Below are positions 10,601 to 19,677 of a DNA stretch of 64,000 nt, piece after piece; the first letter of the stretch is position 1; every line of letters begins with the position of its first letter. A program made the translations under genes and the position numbers. This DNA is from Flavobacterium cerinum (GTDB lineage: Bacteria > Bacteroidota > Bacteroidia > Flavobacteriales > Flavobacteriaceae), in the NCBI RefSeq assembly GCF_024496085.1, contig NZ_CP101751.1:1240001-1304000 (forward strand), read 5' to 3'. The notes beneath the pieces are model-generated. The model made no database searches, had not been told where the DNA came from, and was given only the letters and a program-made list of their open reading frames with translations.

Positions 10601-10697
10601 AGCTAAATTAGTAGAGGATGACAGAATGTATCACTTACTGGAACACATCGGAACAAAACCAAATGTATTCTATCACGTAAAAGTTAGAAATACCTAA
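7641..10697 (+). CDS. actB: Alternative complex III subunit ActB, fused molybdopterin-like and Fe-S protein
   Basis: This 1018-residue periplasmic protein has an N-terminal twin-arginine-like segment (TTRRDFLKYVGF, about residues 52-63) leading to an LAAC lipobox-like site. A large molybdopterin oxidoreductase-like domain follows (about 75-730). The C-terminal ferredoxin domain (about 755-1010) carries four Cys clusters: CTGCGACVIACH, CQHCNHAPCETVCP, CVGTRYCANNCP, and CSLCIQMTQ with a distant CSAAC. These are expected to bind three [4Fe-4S] and one [3Fe-4S] cluster. The oxidoreductase half is believed to lack a functional molybdenum site in this family. It relays electrons from quinol to the ActA hemes. 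Confidence 0.94.
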   Translation: MASNKKYWKSVEELNENSSIVETLRNNEFVEEIPTDEFLGDKEALSTSSTTRRDFLKYVGFSTAAASLAACEGPVIKSIPYVVQPEEIIPGVADFYATTIADGFDFANILIKTREGRPIKVENNNLPNSITGANARVHASVLSLYDSLRLKQSKIENKDATWSEVDTKVRAALADAKAKGGQIVLLTGTMASPSTDKLIADFIAKNPTAKHVVYDAVSSSDALDAFQMVYGERALPDYDFSKADVIVSVGADILGDWQGGGYDAGYAKGRIPKNGKMSKHIQIESIMSLAGANADKRIPMTVTEQKHALVKIYNVITGASVSAPKVANEEAVIKAAQQLKAAAGKGVLVSGLDDVNAQLLVLAINRALSSEAFNPTTPRLTRKGDAKAVAQLVKDMKAGAVHTLIMNGVNPVYTLPNAADFLEGLNKVKLSVAFSLKEDETALKSKVAVATPHYLESWGDVAIVKGHYSITQPTIRPLFDTKQFQDALLTWTGNPASYYDFLKAHGTSVIAGGATWNKLVHDGFYVTPVTAVAGGANADFASAATTLAQAKNAGGLELVLYTKTGMGDGQQANNPWLQEFPDPITRVSWDNYVTVSKKDAEKLGLVNYNVANGGLNGSYSTIEVGGAKLENVPVIIQPGQAVGTIGIALGYGRKEAMKQEMQVGVNAYTLYANLKSDQPVKVSKASGDHEFACVQLQKTLMGRGDIIKETTLEIFNTKDAAEWNVMPMVSLDHKETPVTKVDIWDSFDRSVGHHFNLSIDLNACTGCGACVIACHAENNVPVVGKSEVRRSRDMHWLRIDRYYSSQDTFKGDVELKEGASGLMNSIDTFTGMEDPSENPQVAFQPVMCQHCNHAPCETVCPVAATSHGRQGQNHMAYNRCVGTRYCANNCPYKVRRFNWFLYNKNSEFDYHMNDDLGRMVLNPDVNVRSRGVMEKCSLCIQMTQATILKAKREGRAVGKDEFDVACSAACSSGAMIFGDVNDKESQVAKLVEDDRMYHLLEHIGTKPNVFYHVKVRNT

Positions 10698-10736
10698 ATA
10701 AGTAAAATAATTAATTAAGAATCAATATAAAGGATT

Positions 10737-12143
10737 ATGTCGTCTCATTACGAAGCACCCATTAGAAAACCTTTGGTTATAGGTGATAAAACTTATCACG
10801 ATGTAACAGTAGATGTTGCCAGACCTGTTGAAGGAAAAGCAAACAAACTATGGTGGATAGTATTCTCTATCGCGTTAACCGCATTCCTTTGGGGTGTTGG
10901 TTGTATGGCTTACACCATTTCTACCGGTATCGGAACATGGGGATTAAATAAAACAGTTGGTTGGGCTTGGGATATTACCAACTTTGTATGGTGGGTAGGT
11001 ATCGGACACGCCGGAACACTAATTTCAGCCGTACTATTATTATTCCGCCAAAAATGGAGAATGGCGATTAACCGTTCTGCAGAAGCGATGACTATCTTCT
11101 CGGTAGTTCAGGCAGGTTTATTTCCAATTATTCACATGGGTCGTCCATGGTTAGGTTACTGGGTATTACCTATTCCAAACCAGTTCGGTTCGCTTTGGGT
11201 TAACTTTAACTCACCCTTACTTTGGGACGTATTCGCGATCTCTACGTATTTATCAGTATCATTAGTTTTCTGGTGGACTGGTTTACTACCGGATTTCGCA
11301 ATGCTACGTGACCGTGCTGTTACGCCTTTTACAAAAAGAGTTTATTCAATCCTTTCTTTCGGATGGAGCGGTAGAGCAAAAGACTGGCAGCGTTTTGAAG
11401 AGGTATCTTTAGTATTAGCCGGTTTGGCAACACCTCTTGTACTTTCAGTACACACGATTGTATCCTTTGACTTTGCTACTTCGGTTATTCCGGGATGGCA
11501 TACGACCATCTTACCGCCGTACTTCGTTGCGGGTGCGATCTTCTCCGGATTCGCAATGGTAAACACACTTTTGATCATTATGAGAAAAGTGTCTAATCTT
11601 GAAGAATATATTACTGTACAGCATATCGAGTTGATGAACATTGTAGTTATGATTACAGGTTCGATCGTAGGTATCGCTTATATAACTGAGTTATTTGTAG
11701 CTTGGTATTCAGGAGTAGAATACGAACAATATGCTTTCTTAAACAGAGCAACAGGTCCTTACTGGTGGTCATACTGGTTGATGATGACTTGTAACGTATT
11801 CTCACCACAGTTCATGTGGTTCAAAAAACTTAGAACAAGTATCATGTTCTCATTCATTATCTCAATCGTGGTAAATATCGGTATGTGGTTTGAGCGTTTC
11901 GTAATTATCGTAACATCATTACACCGTGATTACTTACCATCTTCTTGGACAATGTTCCAGCCGACATTTGTTGATGCTGGTATCTATATCGGTACAATCG
12001 GATTCTTCTTCGTATTATTCTTATTATATTCAAGAAGCTTCCCTGTAATTGCTCAGGCAGAGGTTAAGACAATCTTAAAAACTTCCGGAGATAATTACAA
12101 GAGACAAAGAGAACAAGAAGGACACAATTCACATAATCATTAA
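10737..12143 (+). CDS. actC: Alternative complex III subunit ActC, NrfD-type membrane protein
   Basis: This 468-residue polytopic membrane protein of the NrfD/PsrC family has about ten hydrophobic helices. The long soluble N-terminus (MSSHYEAPIRKPLVIGDKTY) is followed by TM segments rich in Trp and Gly. In the complex, ActC provides the quinol-binding site and may translocate protons. It sits 39 bases after actB and 6 bases before actD, so the genes are co-transcribed. The His-rich C-terminal end (EGHNSHNH) is a minor feature. Confidence 0.94.
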   Translation: MSSHYEAPIRKPLVIGDKTYHDVTVDVARPVEGKANKLWWIVFSIALTAFLWGVGCMAYTISTGIGTWGLNKTVGWAWDITNFVWWVGIGHAGTLISAVLLLFRQKWRMAINRSAEAMTIFSVVQAGLFPIIHMGRPWLGYWVLPIPNQFGSLWVNFNSPLLWDVFAISTYLSVSLVFWWTGLLPDFAMLRDRAVTPFTKRVYSILSFGWSGRAKDWQRFEEVSLVLAGLATPLVLSVHTIVSFDFATSVIPGWHTTILPPYFVAGAIFSGFAMVNTLLIIMRKVSNLEEYITVQHIELMNIVVMITGSIVGIAYITELFVAWYSGVEYEQYAFLNRATGPYWWSYWLMMTCNVFSPQFMWFKKLRTSIMFSFIISIVVNIGMWFERFVIIVTSLHRDYLPSSWTMFQPTFVDAGIYIGTIGFFFVLFLLYSRSFPVIAQAEVKTILKTSGDNYKRQREQEGHNSHNH

Positions 12144-12149
12144 TAGATC

Positions 12150-12674
12150 ATGAGTAATAAAGTTATACATGCTATATACAATGATGATGACATCTTAATG
12201 GATGCTGTAAAAGCAACCCGTGCGGCACATCATCATATTGAAGAAGTTTACACGCCATTCCCGGTTCACGGGTTGGACAAAGCAATGGGATTAGCACCTA
12301 CAAGAATTGCAATTGCTTCTTTCCTTTACGGTTTAGTTGGTTTATCTGTTGCTGCATCATTAATGAACTATGTAATGATTGTAGACTGGCCACAGGATAT
12401 CGGTGGAAAACCAAGTTTCAGCTTTATTGATAATATGCCGGCTTTCGTGCCTATTATGTTTGAGTTGACCGTATTCTTTGCCGCTCACTTAATGGTAATT
12501 ACTTTCTATCTTAGAAGTAAATTATGGCCGTTCAAAGCAGCTGAAAACCCGGATGTAAGAACTACAGACGATCACTTCTTAATGGAAGTGGCACTTCATG
12601 GAAACGAAGAAGATTTAATTTCTTTCTTCAAGAATACAGGTGCTGTAGAAGTTAAAGTAATTGATAAGCATTAA
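12150..12674 (+). CDS. actD: Alternative complex III subunit ActD (DUF3341)
   Basis: This 174-residue protein has a cytoplasmic-looking N-terminal domain containing YNDDDILMDAVKATRAAHHHIEEVYTP split around a helix, then two transmembrane segments (about 52-75 and 95-118) and a short soluble tail. This is the DUF3341 layout of ActD, a small membrane-anchoring subunit of alternative complex III. It lies 6 bases after actC and 8 before actE. Confidence 0.92.
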   Translation: MSNKVIHAIYNDDDILMDAVKATRAAHHHIEEVYTPFPVHGLDKAMGLAPTRIAIASFLYGLVGLSVAASLMNYVMIVDWPQDIGGKPSFSFIDNMPAFVPIMFELTVFFAAHLMVITFYLRSKLWPFKAAENPDVRTTDDHFLMEVALHGNEEDLISFFKNTGAVEVKVIDKH

Positions 12675-12682
12675 TTGAAGAT

Positions 12683-13228
12683 ATGAAAGCCTTATATAAA
12701 ATAGTAGCATTAGTAGGTGTATCGGTTGTTACGACATCATGTTTTAACAAATCGAAACCGAACTATCAGTTCTTTCCAAATATGTATGAGTCTGTAGCAT
12801 ACGAAACGTATTCTCAGTCAGGTGCATTCAAAAATGGTAAAGAAGGTCAGTTACCTGCAAAAGGATCTATACCTAGAGGTTTCGAGCCATACGCATACGA
12901 AAACTCAACAGCAGGCTATGAATTAGCTAAAGCCAATTTAAAATCTCCGTTGGATTCTACTAAAATTGATTCCAAAAAAGGTACCGAGTTGTTTAATATT
13001 TACTGTGCAATTTGCCACGGTGAAGCAGGTGATGGAAAAGGAAAACTGGTTAAGAGAGAAAAATTCTTAGGTGTACCAAGTTATGCTGACAGACAGATTA
13101 CGGAAGGAAGTGTTTTCCACGTAATTACTTATGGATTAAACTCCATGGGTTCTCACGCCAACCAATTAAGCCAGGAAGAACGCTGGCAGGTTGTGGATCA
13201 CGTGATGAAATTAAAAGCAGGATTATAA
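12683..13228 (+). CDS. actE: Alternative complex III subunit ActE, lipoprotein mono-heme cytochrome c
   Basis: This 181-residue protein has a lipoprotein signal (VVTTSC, Cys near residue 20), so it should be anchored to the outer face of the inner membrane. A single CAICH heme motif lies near residue 112, and the NSMGSHANQLS region contains the likely Met axial ligand. It is the mono-heme cytochrome of the complex and probably hands electrons toward the cytochrome oxidase encoded just downstream. Confidence 0.93.
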   Translation: MKALYKIVALVGVSVVTTSCFNKSKPNYQFFPNMYESVAYETYSQSGAFKNGKEGQLPAKGSIPRGFEPYAYENSTAGYELAKANLKSPLDSTKIDSKKGTELFNIYCAICHGEAGDGKGKLVKREKFLGVPSYADRQITEGSVFHVITYGLNSMGSHANQLSQEERWQVVDHVMKLKAGL

Positions 13229-13256
13229 TTGTAGAACACATTTGAAAGTATTAGAT

Positions 13257-14723
13257 ATGTACACATTTTCAAGCAAATTAAAAACTTTTGCATTCGTCCT
13301 GATGGCTTTAGGGCTTGTGGGGATTGTATTTGGTTTTTTAACTGCACCTAAGACCATCGAAGACGTAGAGAAAATTTTAGCGGATAGTCATCATGGCGGA
13401 CATCATACAGAAGCCGTGGCGCACGAGTCTCATGACGAACATGCTGCAACAGCTGCTCATCATGAAGAAGCTAAAACGGAAACTGTAGTTGCCGATTCAT
13501 TAAAAACTGAGAATGATACTGTAGCAGCAGCAGCGCCTGTAGCAGCAGATCATCACGATAATCACAAAGTTGAAGCGGCACACGGACATGATCATGCAGA
13601 TGCGCACGCTGAACATCAGGAACACCTGGAACACGTTTTACACCAGTTGCAAAACAAACCATGGGCTGCATTATATGTAGCTTGTATCTTCTTTATGTTG
13701 ATCTCTGTTGGAGTATTGGCGTTCTACGCTATCCAATGGGCAGCTCAGGCAGGTTGGTCTCCGGTATTATTCCGAGTTATGGAAGGTATCACCAGCTATT
13801 TATTGCCAGGTTCTATCATTTTCTTCATCTTGTTGGTAGCAAGCGGAATGCATTTAAACCACTTATTCGTTTGGATGGATCCGGAAGTTGTAAAACATGA
13901 TGAGTTAATCCAGGGAAAACAAGGTTTCTTAAATGTACCTTTCTTCTTGATCAGAGCTGCTATTTTCTTAGCCGGTTGGAATTTATACCGTTATTTCTCA
14001 AGAAAAAATTCCCTTGCACAAGACAATGCTAATGATGATGCTTTCTACAAAAAGAACTTCAAATTGGCAGCAGGATTCTTAGTATTCTTTATCGTTACTG
14101 AATCGATTGCTTCTTGGGACTGGATCATGTCAGTTGATCCACACTGGTACAGTACATTATTCGGATGGTACGTATTCGCCAGCTTCTTCGTAAGCGGTAT
14201 TACGACAATCGCTTTTGTTACTTTGTACTTAAAATCAAAAGGATATTTAGAGCACGTAAATACAAGCCATATTCACGATTTAGCGAAATTCATGTTCGGT
14301 ATTTCAATTTTCTGGACGTACTTATGGTTCTCACAATTCATGTTAATGTGGTATTCAAATATCCCGGAAGAGGTAACTTACTTCATTACGCGAATTGAAA
14401 ATTATAAATTACCATTCTTCGGAATGCTGGCCCTTAACTTTGTATTCCCTGTATTAATCTTAGTTAATACTGAATTCAAACGTTTGAGCTGGGTTGTAGT
14501 TATGGCTGGTTTACTAATCTTAACTGGACACTATATTGACTTCTTTAACATGATTATGCCGGCTACGGTTGGTGATCAGTGGTTCATCGGAGTATCTGAG
14601 ATCGGTTCATTAATGTTCTTCTTCGGACTGTTTATCTTTGTAGTATTTACAGCTTTAACAAAAGCGCCGCTACTTGCAAAACGCAATCCGCTAATCGAAG
14701 AGAGTAAACATTTTCATTATTAA
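13257..14723 (+). CDS. actF: Alternative complex III subunit ActF, polytopic membrane protein
   Basis: I chose the ATG at 13257 (MYTFSSKLKTFAF) over the in-frame TTG at 13242, because it starts directly before the first membrane helix. The protein has 488 residues and about ten transmembrane segments, homologous in type to ActC. Between the first and second helices lies a strikingly His- and Ala-rich hydrophilic loop (about residues 40-125) with clusters such as HHGGHH and HGHDHADAH. ActF is the second membrane half of alternative complex III and a candidate proton pathway. It is 19 bases before coxB. Confidence 0.92.
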   Translation: MYTFSSKLKTFAFVLMALGLVGIVFGFLTAPKTIEDVEKILADSHHGGHHTEAVAHESHDEHAATAAHHEEAKTETVVADSLKTENDTVAAAAPVAADHHDNHKVEAAHGHDHADAHAEHQEHLEHVLHQLQNKPWAALYVACIFFMLISVGVLAFYAIQWAAQAGWSPVLFRVMEGITSYLLPGSIIFFILLVASGMHLNHLFVWMDPEVVKHDELIQGKQGFLNVPFFLIRAAIFLAGWNLYRYFSRKNSLAQDNANDDAFYKKNFKLAAGFLVFFIVTESIASWDWIMSVDPHWYSTLFGWYVFASFFVSGITTIAFVTLYLKSKGYLEHVNTSHIHDLAKFMFGISIFWTYLWFSQFMLMWYSNIPEEVTYFITRIENYKLPFFGMLALNFVFPVLILVNTEFKRLSWVVVMAGLLILTGHYIDFFNMIMPATVGDQWFIGVSEIGSLMFFFGLFIFVVFTALTKAPLLAKRNPLIEESKHFHY

Positions 14724-14742
14724 TATTTAAAGTAATAAACAA

Positions 14743-15915
14743 ATGACAGGTTTATTGATACTTATAGTTGTAGTTTTATTAGGGGTTGCTATTTGGCAAT
14801 TAACTAAGATATTCGATTTAACCCAAATCGGTCAGGCATCTGCTGAGAAATCAGAGATTGCTACCGAGAAAGACAATAATGTGAATGGTTACTTAATGTT
14901 TGGGTTTTTAGGGTTTATTTATATATTCACTATTTACTCATTATTAAAATGGGGACATTTAGTACTGGGAACTCCTGCCTCTGAACACGGTAAGGATTAC
15001 GATAATCTGATGATGATTTCAATGGTATTGATTTTCTTCGTTCAGACAATCACTCAGGCATTATTGCATTACTTTGCATTCAAATACAGAGGTCAAAAAG
15101 ATACAAAAGCATTATACTTCGCAGATAACGATAAATTAGAGTTTATCTGGACGATCATTCCGGTAATTGTTTTAGCAGGTTTAATCCTTTACGGATTATA
15201 TGCATGGACAAATATCATGTTCGTAGATGAAGAAGAAGATGTGATTTATGTAGAATTATACGCAAAACAATTTAGCTGGGAAGCGCGTTACGGTGGTGAA
15301 GACAACTCTTTAGGTAAAGCTAACGTACGTTTTATCGAAGGTATTAACACAGTTGGTGTGGATATGTCTGATCCGAATGCGCAAGATGATAAAGTAGTTA
15401 ATGAATTACACTTGCCTGTTGGTAAAAAAGTGGTATTCAAGATCCGTTCTCAGGACGTACTACACTCAGCTTATATGCCACACTTTAGAGCACAAATGAA
15501 CTGTGTTCCGGGTATGGTAACGCAATTTGCTTTCACTCCGACAGTAACAACAGACCAGATGCGTCAGGATCCTGCAATTGTTGAGAAAGTAGCAAACATT
15601 AATAAAATTAGAGCAAAGAAAAGCGCAGAGCTTACTGCCAAAGGTGAAACTGCTTTAGATCCGTATACTTTTGATTACTTACTTTTATGTAACAAAATTT
15701 GTGGTCCATCTCACTACAACATGCAAATGAAAATCGTTGTTGAGAGCGAGGCAGATTATAAAAAATGGTTAAAAGAAAAACCTACTTTAGCTAGTGCTAT
15801 TAAAGATGCAAACAAAACAGAAGCTCCGGCTCCTGCAGCAACTGAAGCAAAAGCTCCGGCAGCAGCTCCGGTAGCCGATACAACTAAAGTTTTGGCACAA
15901 GTAGTAAAAAAATAA
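14743..15915 (+). CDS. coxB: Cytochrome c oxidase subunit II
   Basis: This 390-residue protein has an N-terminal helix, two further TM helices (about 50-75 and 90-115), and a cupredoxin domain. The copper A site is visible near residues 315-327 as CNKICGPSHYNM (C-x3-C-x3-H-x2-M), with a conserved LHSAYMPHFRAQMNCVPG loop before it. An Ala/Pro-rich tail of about 40 residues ends the protein. It receives electrons from cytochrome c or directly from alternative complex III and passes them to subunit I, encoded next. Confidence 0.95.
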   Translation: MTGLLILIVVVLLGVAIWQLTKIFDLTQIGQASAEKSEIATEKDNNVNGYLMFGFLGFIYIFTIYSLLKWGHLVLGTPASEHGKDYDNLMMISMVLIFFVQTITQALLHYFAFKYRGQKDTKALYFADNDKLEFIWTIIPVIVLAGLILYGLYAWTNIMFVDEEEDVIYVELYAKQFSWEARYGGEDNSLGKANVRFIEGINTVGVDMSDPNAQDDKVVNELHLPVGKKVVFKIRSQDVLHSAYMPHFRAQMNCVPGMVTQFAFTPTVTTDQMRQDPAIVEKVANINKIRAKKSAELTAKGETALDPYTFDYLLLCNKICGPSHYNMQMKIVVESEADYKKWLKEKPTLASAIKDANKTEAPAPAATEAKAPAAAPVADTTKVLAQVVKK

Positions 15916-15940
15916 TTGCTTTTAATATAAATTAAAAAAT

Positions 15941-17737
15941 ATGTCAGCAGTAGGACACGATAACGAACACGATCACGGTCACGAACACCACCATAAAGAT
16001 ACTTTTATCACAAAGTACATCTTTAGTATCGATCACAAGATGATTGCAAAACAATACCTAATCACAGGTATTGTAATGGGGATCATCGGTATTGTAATGT
16101 CTCTTTTGTTCCGTATGCAAATTGCATGGCCGGAAGAGTCTTTTAAAATCTTTAATATTCTTTTAGGAGATAAATTTGCTCCGGGTGGCGTAATGCGAAA
16201 TGATATTTATTTAGCATTAGTTACCATTCACGGTACCATCATGGTATTCTTTGTATTGACTGCCGGATTAAGCGGTACTTTCAGTAACCTTTTAATTCCG
16301 CTTCAGATTGGAGCAAGAGATATGGCTTCCGGATTTATGAACATGGTTTCATACTGGTTGTTCTTCGTATCTTCTGTTATCATGATCATTTCTTTATTTG
16401 TTGAATCCGGACCGGCTTCTGCAGGTTGGACGATCTATCCTCCGTTAAGTGCATTACCGCAAGCGATCCCGGGATCTGGAACAGGTATGACACTTTGGTT
16501 AGTATCAATGGCGATTTTCATTGCATCTTCATTAATGGGATCATTGAACTACGTGGTAACAGTGATCAACCTTAGAACTAAAGGGATGTCTATGACACGT
16601 TTACCATTAACAATCTGGGCTTTCTTTATCACAGCTGTTATCGGTATCGTATCATTCCCGGTATTATTATCTGCCGCTTTATTATTAATCTTTGACAGAA
16701 GCTTCGGAACATCGTTCTTCTTATCAGATATCTTTATTTCAGGAGAAGTATTACATTACCAGGGAGGTTCTCCGGTATTGTTCGAACACTTATTCTGGTT
16801 CTTAGGTCACCCTGAGGTTTATATCGTAATCTTACCGGCGATGGGTATCACATCTGAGATTATCGCTACTAATGCACGTAAACCAATTTTCGGTTACCGT
16901 GCGATGATTACTTCGATCTTAGCAATTGCATTCTTATCAACAATCGTTTGGGGTCACCACATGTTCGTATCAGGTATGAATCCTTTCTTAGGATCTGTAT
17001 TTACCTTTACAACATTATTAATTGCAATTCCTTCAGCTGTAAAAGCGTTCAACTATATTACAACGCTTTGGAAAGGTAATCTTCAGTTAAACCCTGCAAT
17101 GTTATTCTGTATCGGATTCGTATCTACATTCATTACAGGAGGTTTAACAGGGATCATTCTTGGAGATAGTACATTAGATATCAACGTTCACGATACGTAT
17201 TTCGTTATTGCTCACTTCCACCTTGTAATGGGTATCTCTGCTCTTTACGGAATGTTTGCCGGAATCTACCATTGGTTCCCTAAAATGTTCGGAAGAATGA
17301 TGAACAAAAACTTAGGTTATATCCACTTCTGGGTAACTGCAGTTTGTGCGTACGGAGTATTCTTCCCAATGCACTTTATCGGAATGGCTGGTTTACCAAG
17401 ACGTTACTATACAAACACCGCTTTCCCTTTATTTGATGATTTAGCAGATGTTAACGTACTAATCACAATGTTCGCTTTAATCGGAGCTGCATTCCAGTTA
17501 GTATTCTTATGGAATTTCTTCTATAGCATCTTCAAAGGTCAAAGAGCAACGCAAAACCCGTGGAGATCAAACACATTAGAGTGGACTACTCCGGTTGAGC
17601 ATATTCACGGAAACTGGCCAGGTGAAATTCCTGAAGTTTACAGATGGTCTTATGACTATAGCAAACCAGGACATGATGAAGACTTTGTTCCTCAAAATGT
17701 ACCGATGAAACCGGGTGAAGAACAATTACACCACTAA
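15941..17737 (+). CDS. coxA: Cytochrome c oxidase subunit I
   Basis: This 598-residue heme-copper oxidase core subunit has about 12 TM helices. The GHPEVYIVILP motif near residue 290 carries the His-Tyr cross-link of A-type oxidases. WGHHMFVSG supplies two CuB histidines, and HDTYFVIAHFHLVMG supplies the heme a and a3 ligands. The short N-terminal tail is His-rich (HDHGHEHHH). It catalyses oxygen reduction coupled to proton pumping. It closes the act-cox operon and is followed by a terminator. Confidence 0.97.
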   Translation: MSAVGHDNEHDHGHEHHHKDTFITKYIFSIDHKMIAKQYLITGIVMGIIGIVMSLLFRMQIAWPEESFKIFNILLGDKFAPGGVMRNDIYLALVTIHGTIMVFFVLTAGLSGTFSNLLIPLQIGARDMASGFMNMVSYWLFFVSSVIMIISLFVESGPASAGWTIYPPLSALPQAIPGSGTGMTLWLVSMAIFIASSLMGSLNYVVTVINLRTKGMSMTRLPLTIWAFFITAVIGIVSFPVLLSAALLLIFDRSFGTSFFLSDIFISGEVLHYQGGSPVLFEHLFWFLGHPEVYIVILPAMGITSEIIATNARKPIFGYRAMITSILAIAFLSTIVWGHHMFVSGMNPFLGSVFTFTTLLIAIPSAVKAFNYITTLWKGNLQLNPAMLFCIGFVSTFITGGLTGIILGDSTLDINVHDTYFVIAHFHLVMGISALYGMFAGIYHWFPKMFGRMMNKNLGYIHFWVTAVCAYGVFFPMHFIGMAGLPRRYYTNTAFPLFDDLADVNVLITMFALIGAAFQLVFLWNFFYSIFKGQRATQNPWRSNTLEWTTPVEHIHGNWPGEIPEVYRWSYDYSKPGHDEDFVPQNVPMKPGEEQLHH

Positions 17738-17761
17738 AATCTCAATTTAATATAAATTAAT

Positions 17762-17790
17762 AAAAGCCTTCCCATTCGGGAAGGCTTTTA
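17762..17790 (+). terminator. Intrinsic terminator after coxA
   Basis: AAAGCCTTCCC pairs with GGGAAGGCTTT around a four-base loop and ends in a short T run. It closes the act-cox operon before the next gene at 17809. Confidence 0.88.
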
Positions 17791-17808
17791 TATGTAATCT
17801 GATTTCGA

Positions 17809-19677
17809 ATGAAGCAAAAATTACTTTGTGTGTTATTTCTTTTACTTTCGTTAAATTTTTGGGGACAGAATACCAAATCAAAATATGTCTATTATAATGA
17901 GTATGTAACAATTAAGAATGATCGAAAGCTAAAAGTAGAAAATACAGTTTCTTATAGTAAGTTTTTGGCTAAAGCTAAGGAAAGACAGCATACTGTAGAA
18001 AGTGTCTCATATGATTCTTTTAGTGAGATCAATGGACTGACAGCTAACACTACGGTTGTGGCAACGAATAAGAATTATTCTAATAGCGAATCTGTCACTT
18101 CTGATGTATTTCTGGACAATATTTTTCATAGCGATTATAAAAAGAAAACAATTCATTTTGTTAATGTTCAGGATAATTCACTGTTAAACCTCAAGTATAA
18201 AAAAGAATATTTCGAACCGAAATTATTAGATGGTTTTTATTTCCAAAACACGATGGAAGTGGAATCGGCTAAATTAACGATCAAATGTCCGAAATCGGTT
18301 GAAATCGGATATAGCTTGTTTGGATATGATCGAGATAAAATCGTATTCAATAAAGTAGAAGAAGGTGATGCTATAATCTATACTTGGGAAATGAAAAATA
18401 TTCCGGCTTTTGAAAGGGAAGAAGACATGCCGGGAACCTCATATGTAGTGCCACACATCGTTTATTATATCAACAATTTCACAATTAACGGTGCAAAACA
18501 GCAGATGCTGGGAAATACGGATAATTTGTATAGTTGGTATCGATCTTTGGTTAAAGACATTAATAAATCGAATCAGTCGGAAGTAAAAGCAAAAGCAGAA
18601 GAATTGACCAAAGGGATAACATCCGATTATGATAAAGCCAAAGCAATTTTCAATTGGGTACAGGAAAATCTGCATTATGTAGCTTATGAAAACGGTATGG
18701 GAGGTTTTGTTCCTAGAGATGCAGCATTAGTTTTTACGCGTAAGTATGGAGATTGTAAAGATATGGCCAATATTACGAATGAAATGTTGCGTTACGCCGG
18801 ACTTAAATCACATTTGACCTGGATCGGCACCCGTCAGCGAAATTATACCTACAAAGAGTTGCCGTCACCTTTAGTGGATAATCATATGATTACCTGTTTG
18901 GAATTGAACGGAAAGAAGTACTTTCTGGATGCCACGGGAAAATACAGTCAGTTTCCGATGCCTACAGATATGATTCAGGGGAAAGAAGCATTAATCGGAT
19001 TAGGGGATAGCTATGTTATCGAAAAAATACCGGTTGTCGCTAAAAATGATAATAGAATAAATGTGAACGCGGATTTAAAAATAACGGATAATACAATAAC
19101 AGGAAAAATTAAAGCCGACTTTAACGGATTTAATAAAATGCGTTTAGCCGGATTGCTCGGAAATCATTATCAAAAGGAAAATGAAATCTGGAAATATTCT
19201 TTGGTTGCAACCAATACTAAAGCTGAAATTGAAATTGTCAATACTTCAATCAAACCGTATGATTTAACACCGGCTCAGGCCGAATATAATCTGAAACTGG
19301 ATAATTGGGGTAAAAATATAGATGGAAAGCTGATCGTAAAACCGATTTTGTTTTTCCCGCTAAAAAATGCGCTGATTGATGTCGATAAACGTAAATATCC
19401 GATTGAAAACGATTTTGAACAACTGTATGCGATCACCTACAATATCGAAATTCCGGAAGGTTATCAAGTCGAATATCTTCCTAAAAATAACAAACAGGAA
19501 AACGAATTGCTAGGTTTCGAAATTAGCTATACACAACAAAAGAATAGACTAATCATAAAACAAGAAGTATACTCAAACGTGTTATTAGTAGAAAAAGAAA
19601 ACTTCCGGAAGTGGAACGATATTGTGAATCAGTTAATTAATCAATACAATCAATCAATAATTCTGAAGAAAGCATGA
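17809..19677 (+). CDS. Exported DUF3857 and transglutaminase-like protein
   Basis: This 622-residue protein starts with a signal peptide (MKQKLLCVLFLLLSLNFWGQ). A DUF3857 beta domain (about 50-230) is followed by a transglutaminase-like core. There a YGDCKDMANI motif (Cys near 316), DNHMITCLEL (His near 358) and FLDATGKY (Asp near 373) form the expected Cys-His-Asp triad. A C-terminal beta domain completes it. Such proteins are periplasmic or outer-membrane-associated in Bacteroidota. The substrate is unknown; a protease or peptide-linking activity is possible. Its stop overlaps the next start by 4 bases, so the two genes are translationally coupled. Confidence 0.85.
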   Translation: MKQKLLCVLFLLLSLNFWGQNTKSKYVYYNEYVTIKNDRKLKVENTVSYSKFLAKAKERQHTVESVSYDSFSEINGLTANTTVVATNKNYSNSESVTSDVFLDNIFHSDYKKKTIHFVNVQDNSLLNLKYKKEYFEPKLLDGFYFQNTMEVESAKLTIKCPKSVEIGYSLFGYDRDKIVFNKVEEGDAIIYTWEMKNIPAFEREEDMPGTSYVVPHIVYYINNFTINGAKQQMLGNTDNLYSWYRSLVKDINKSNQSEVKAKAEELTKGITSDYDKAKAIFNWVQENLHYVAYENGMGGFVPRDAALVFTRKYGDCKDMANITNEMLRYAGLKSHLTWIGTRQRNYTYKELPSPLVDNHMITCLELNGKKYFLDATGKYSQFPMPTDMIQGKEALIGLGDSYVIEKIPVVAKNDNRINVNADLKITDNTITGKIKADFNGFNKMRLAGLLGNHYQKENEIWKYSLVATNTKAEIEIVNTSIKPYDLTPAQAEYNLKLDNWGKNIDGKLIVKPILFFPLKNALIDVDKRKYPIENDFEQLYAITYNIEIPEGYQVEYLPKNNKQENELLGFEISYTQQKNRLIIKQEVYSNVLLVEKENFRKWNDIVNQLINQYNQSIILKKA

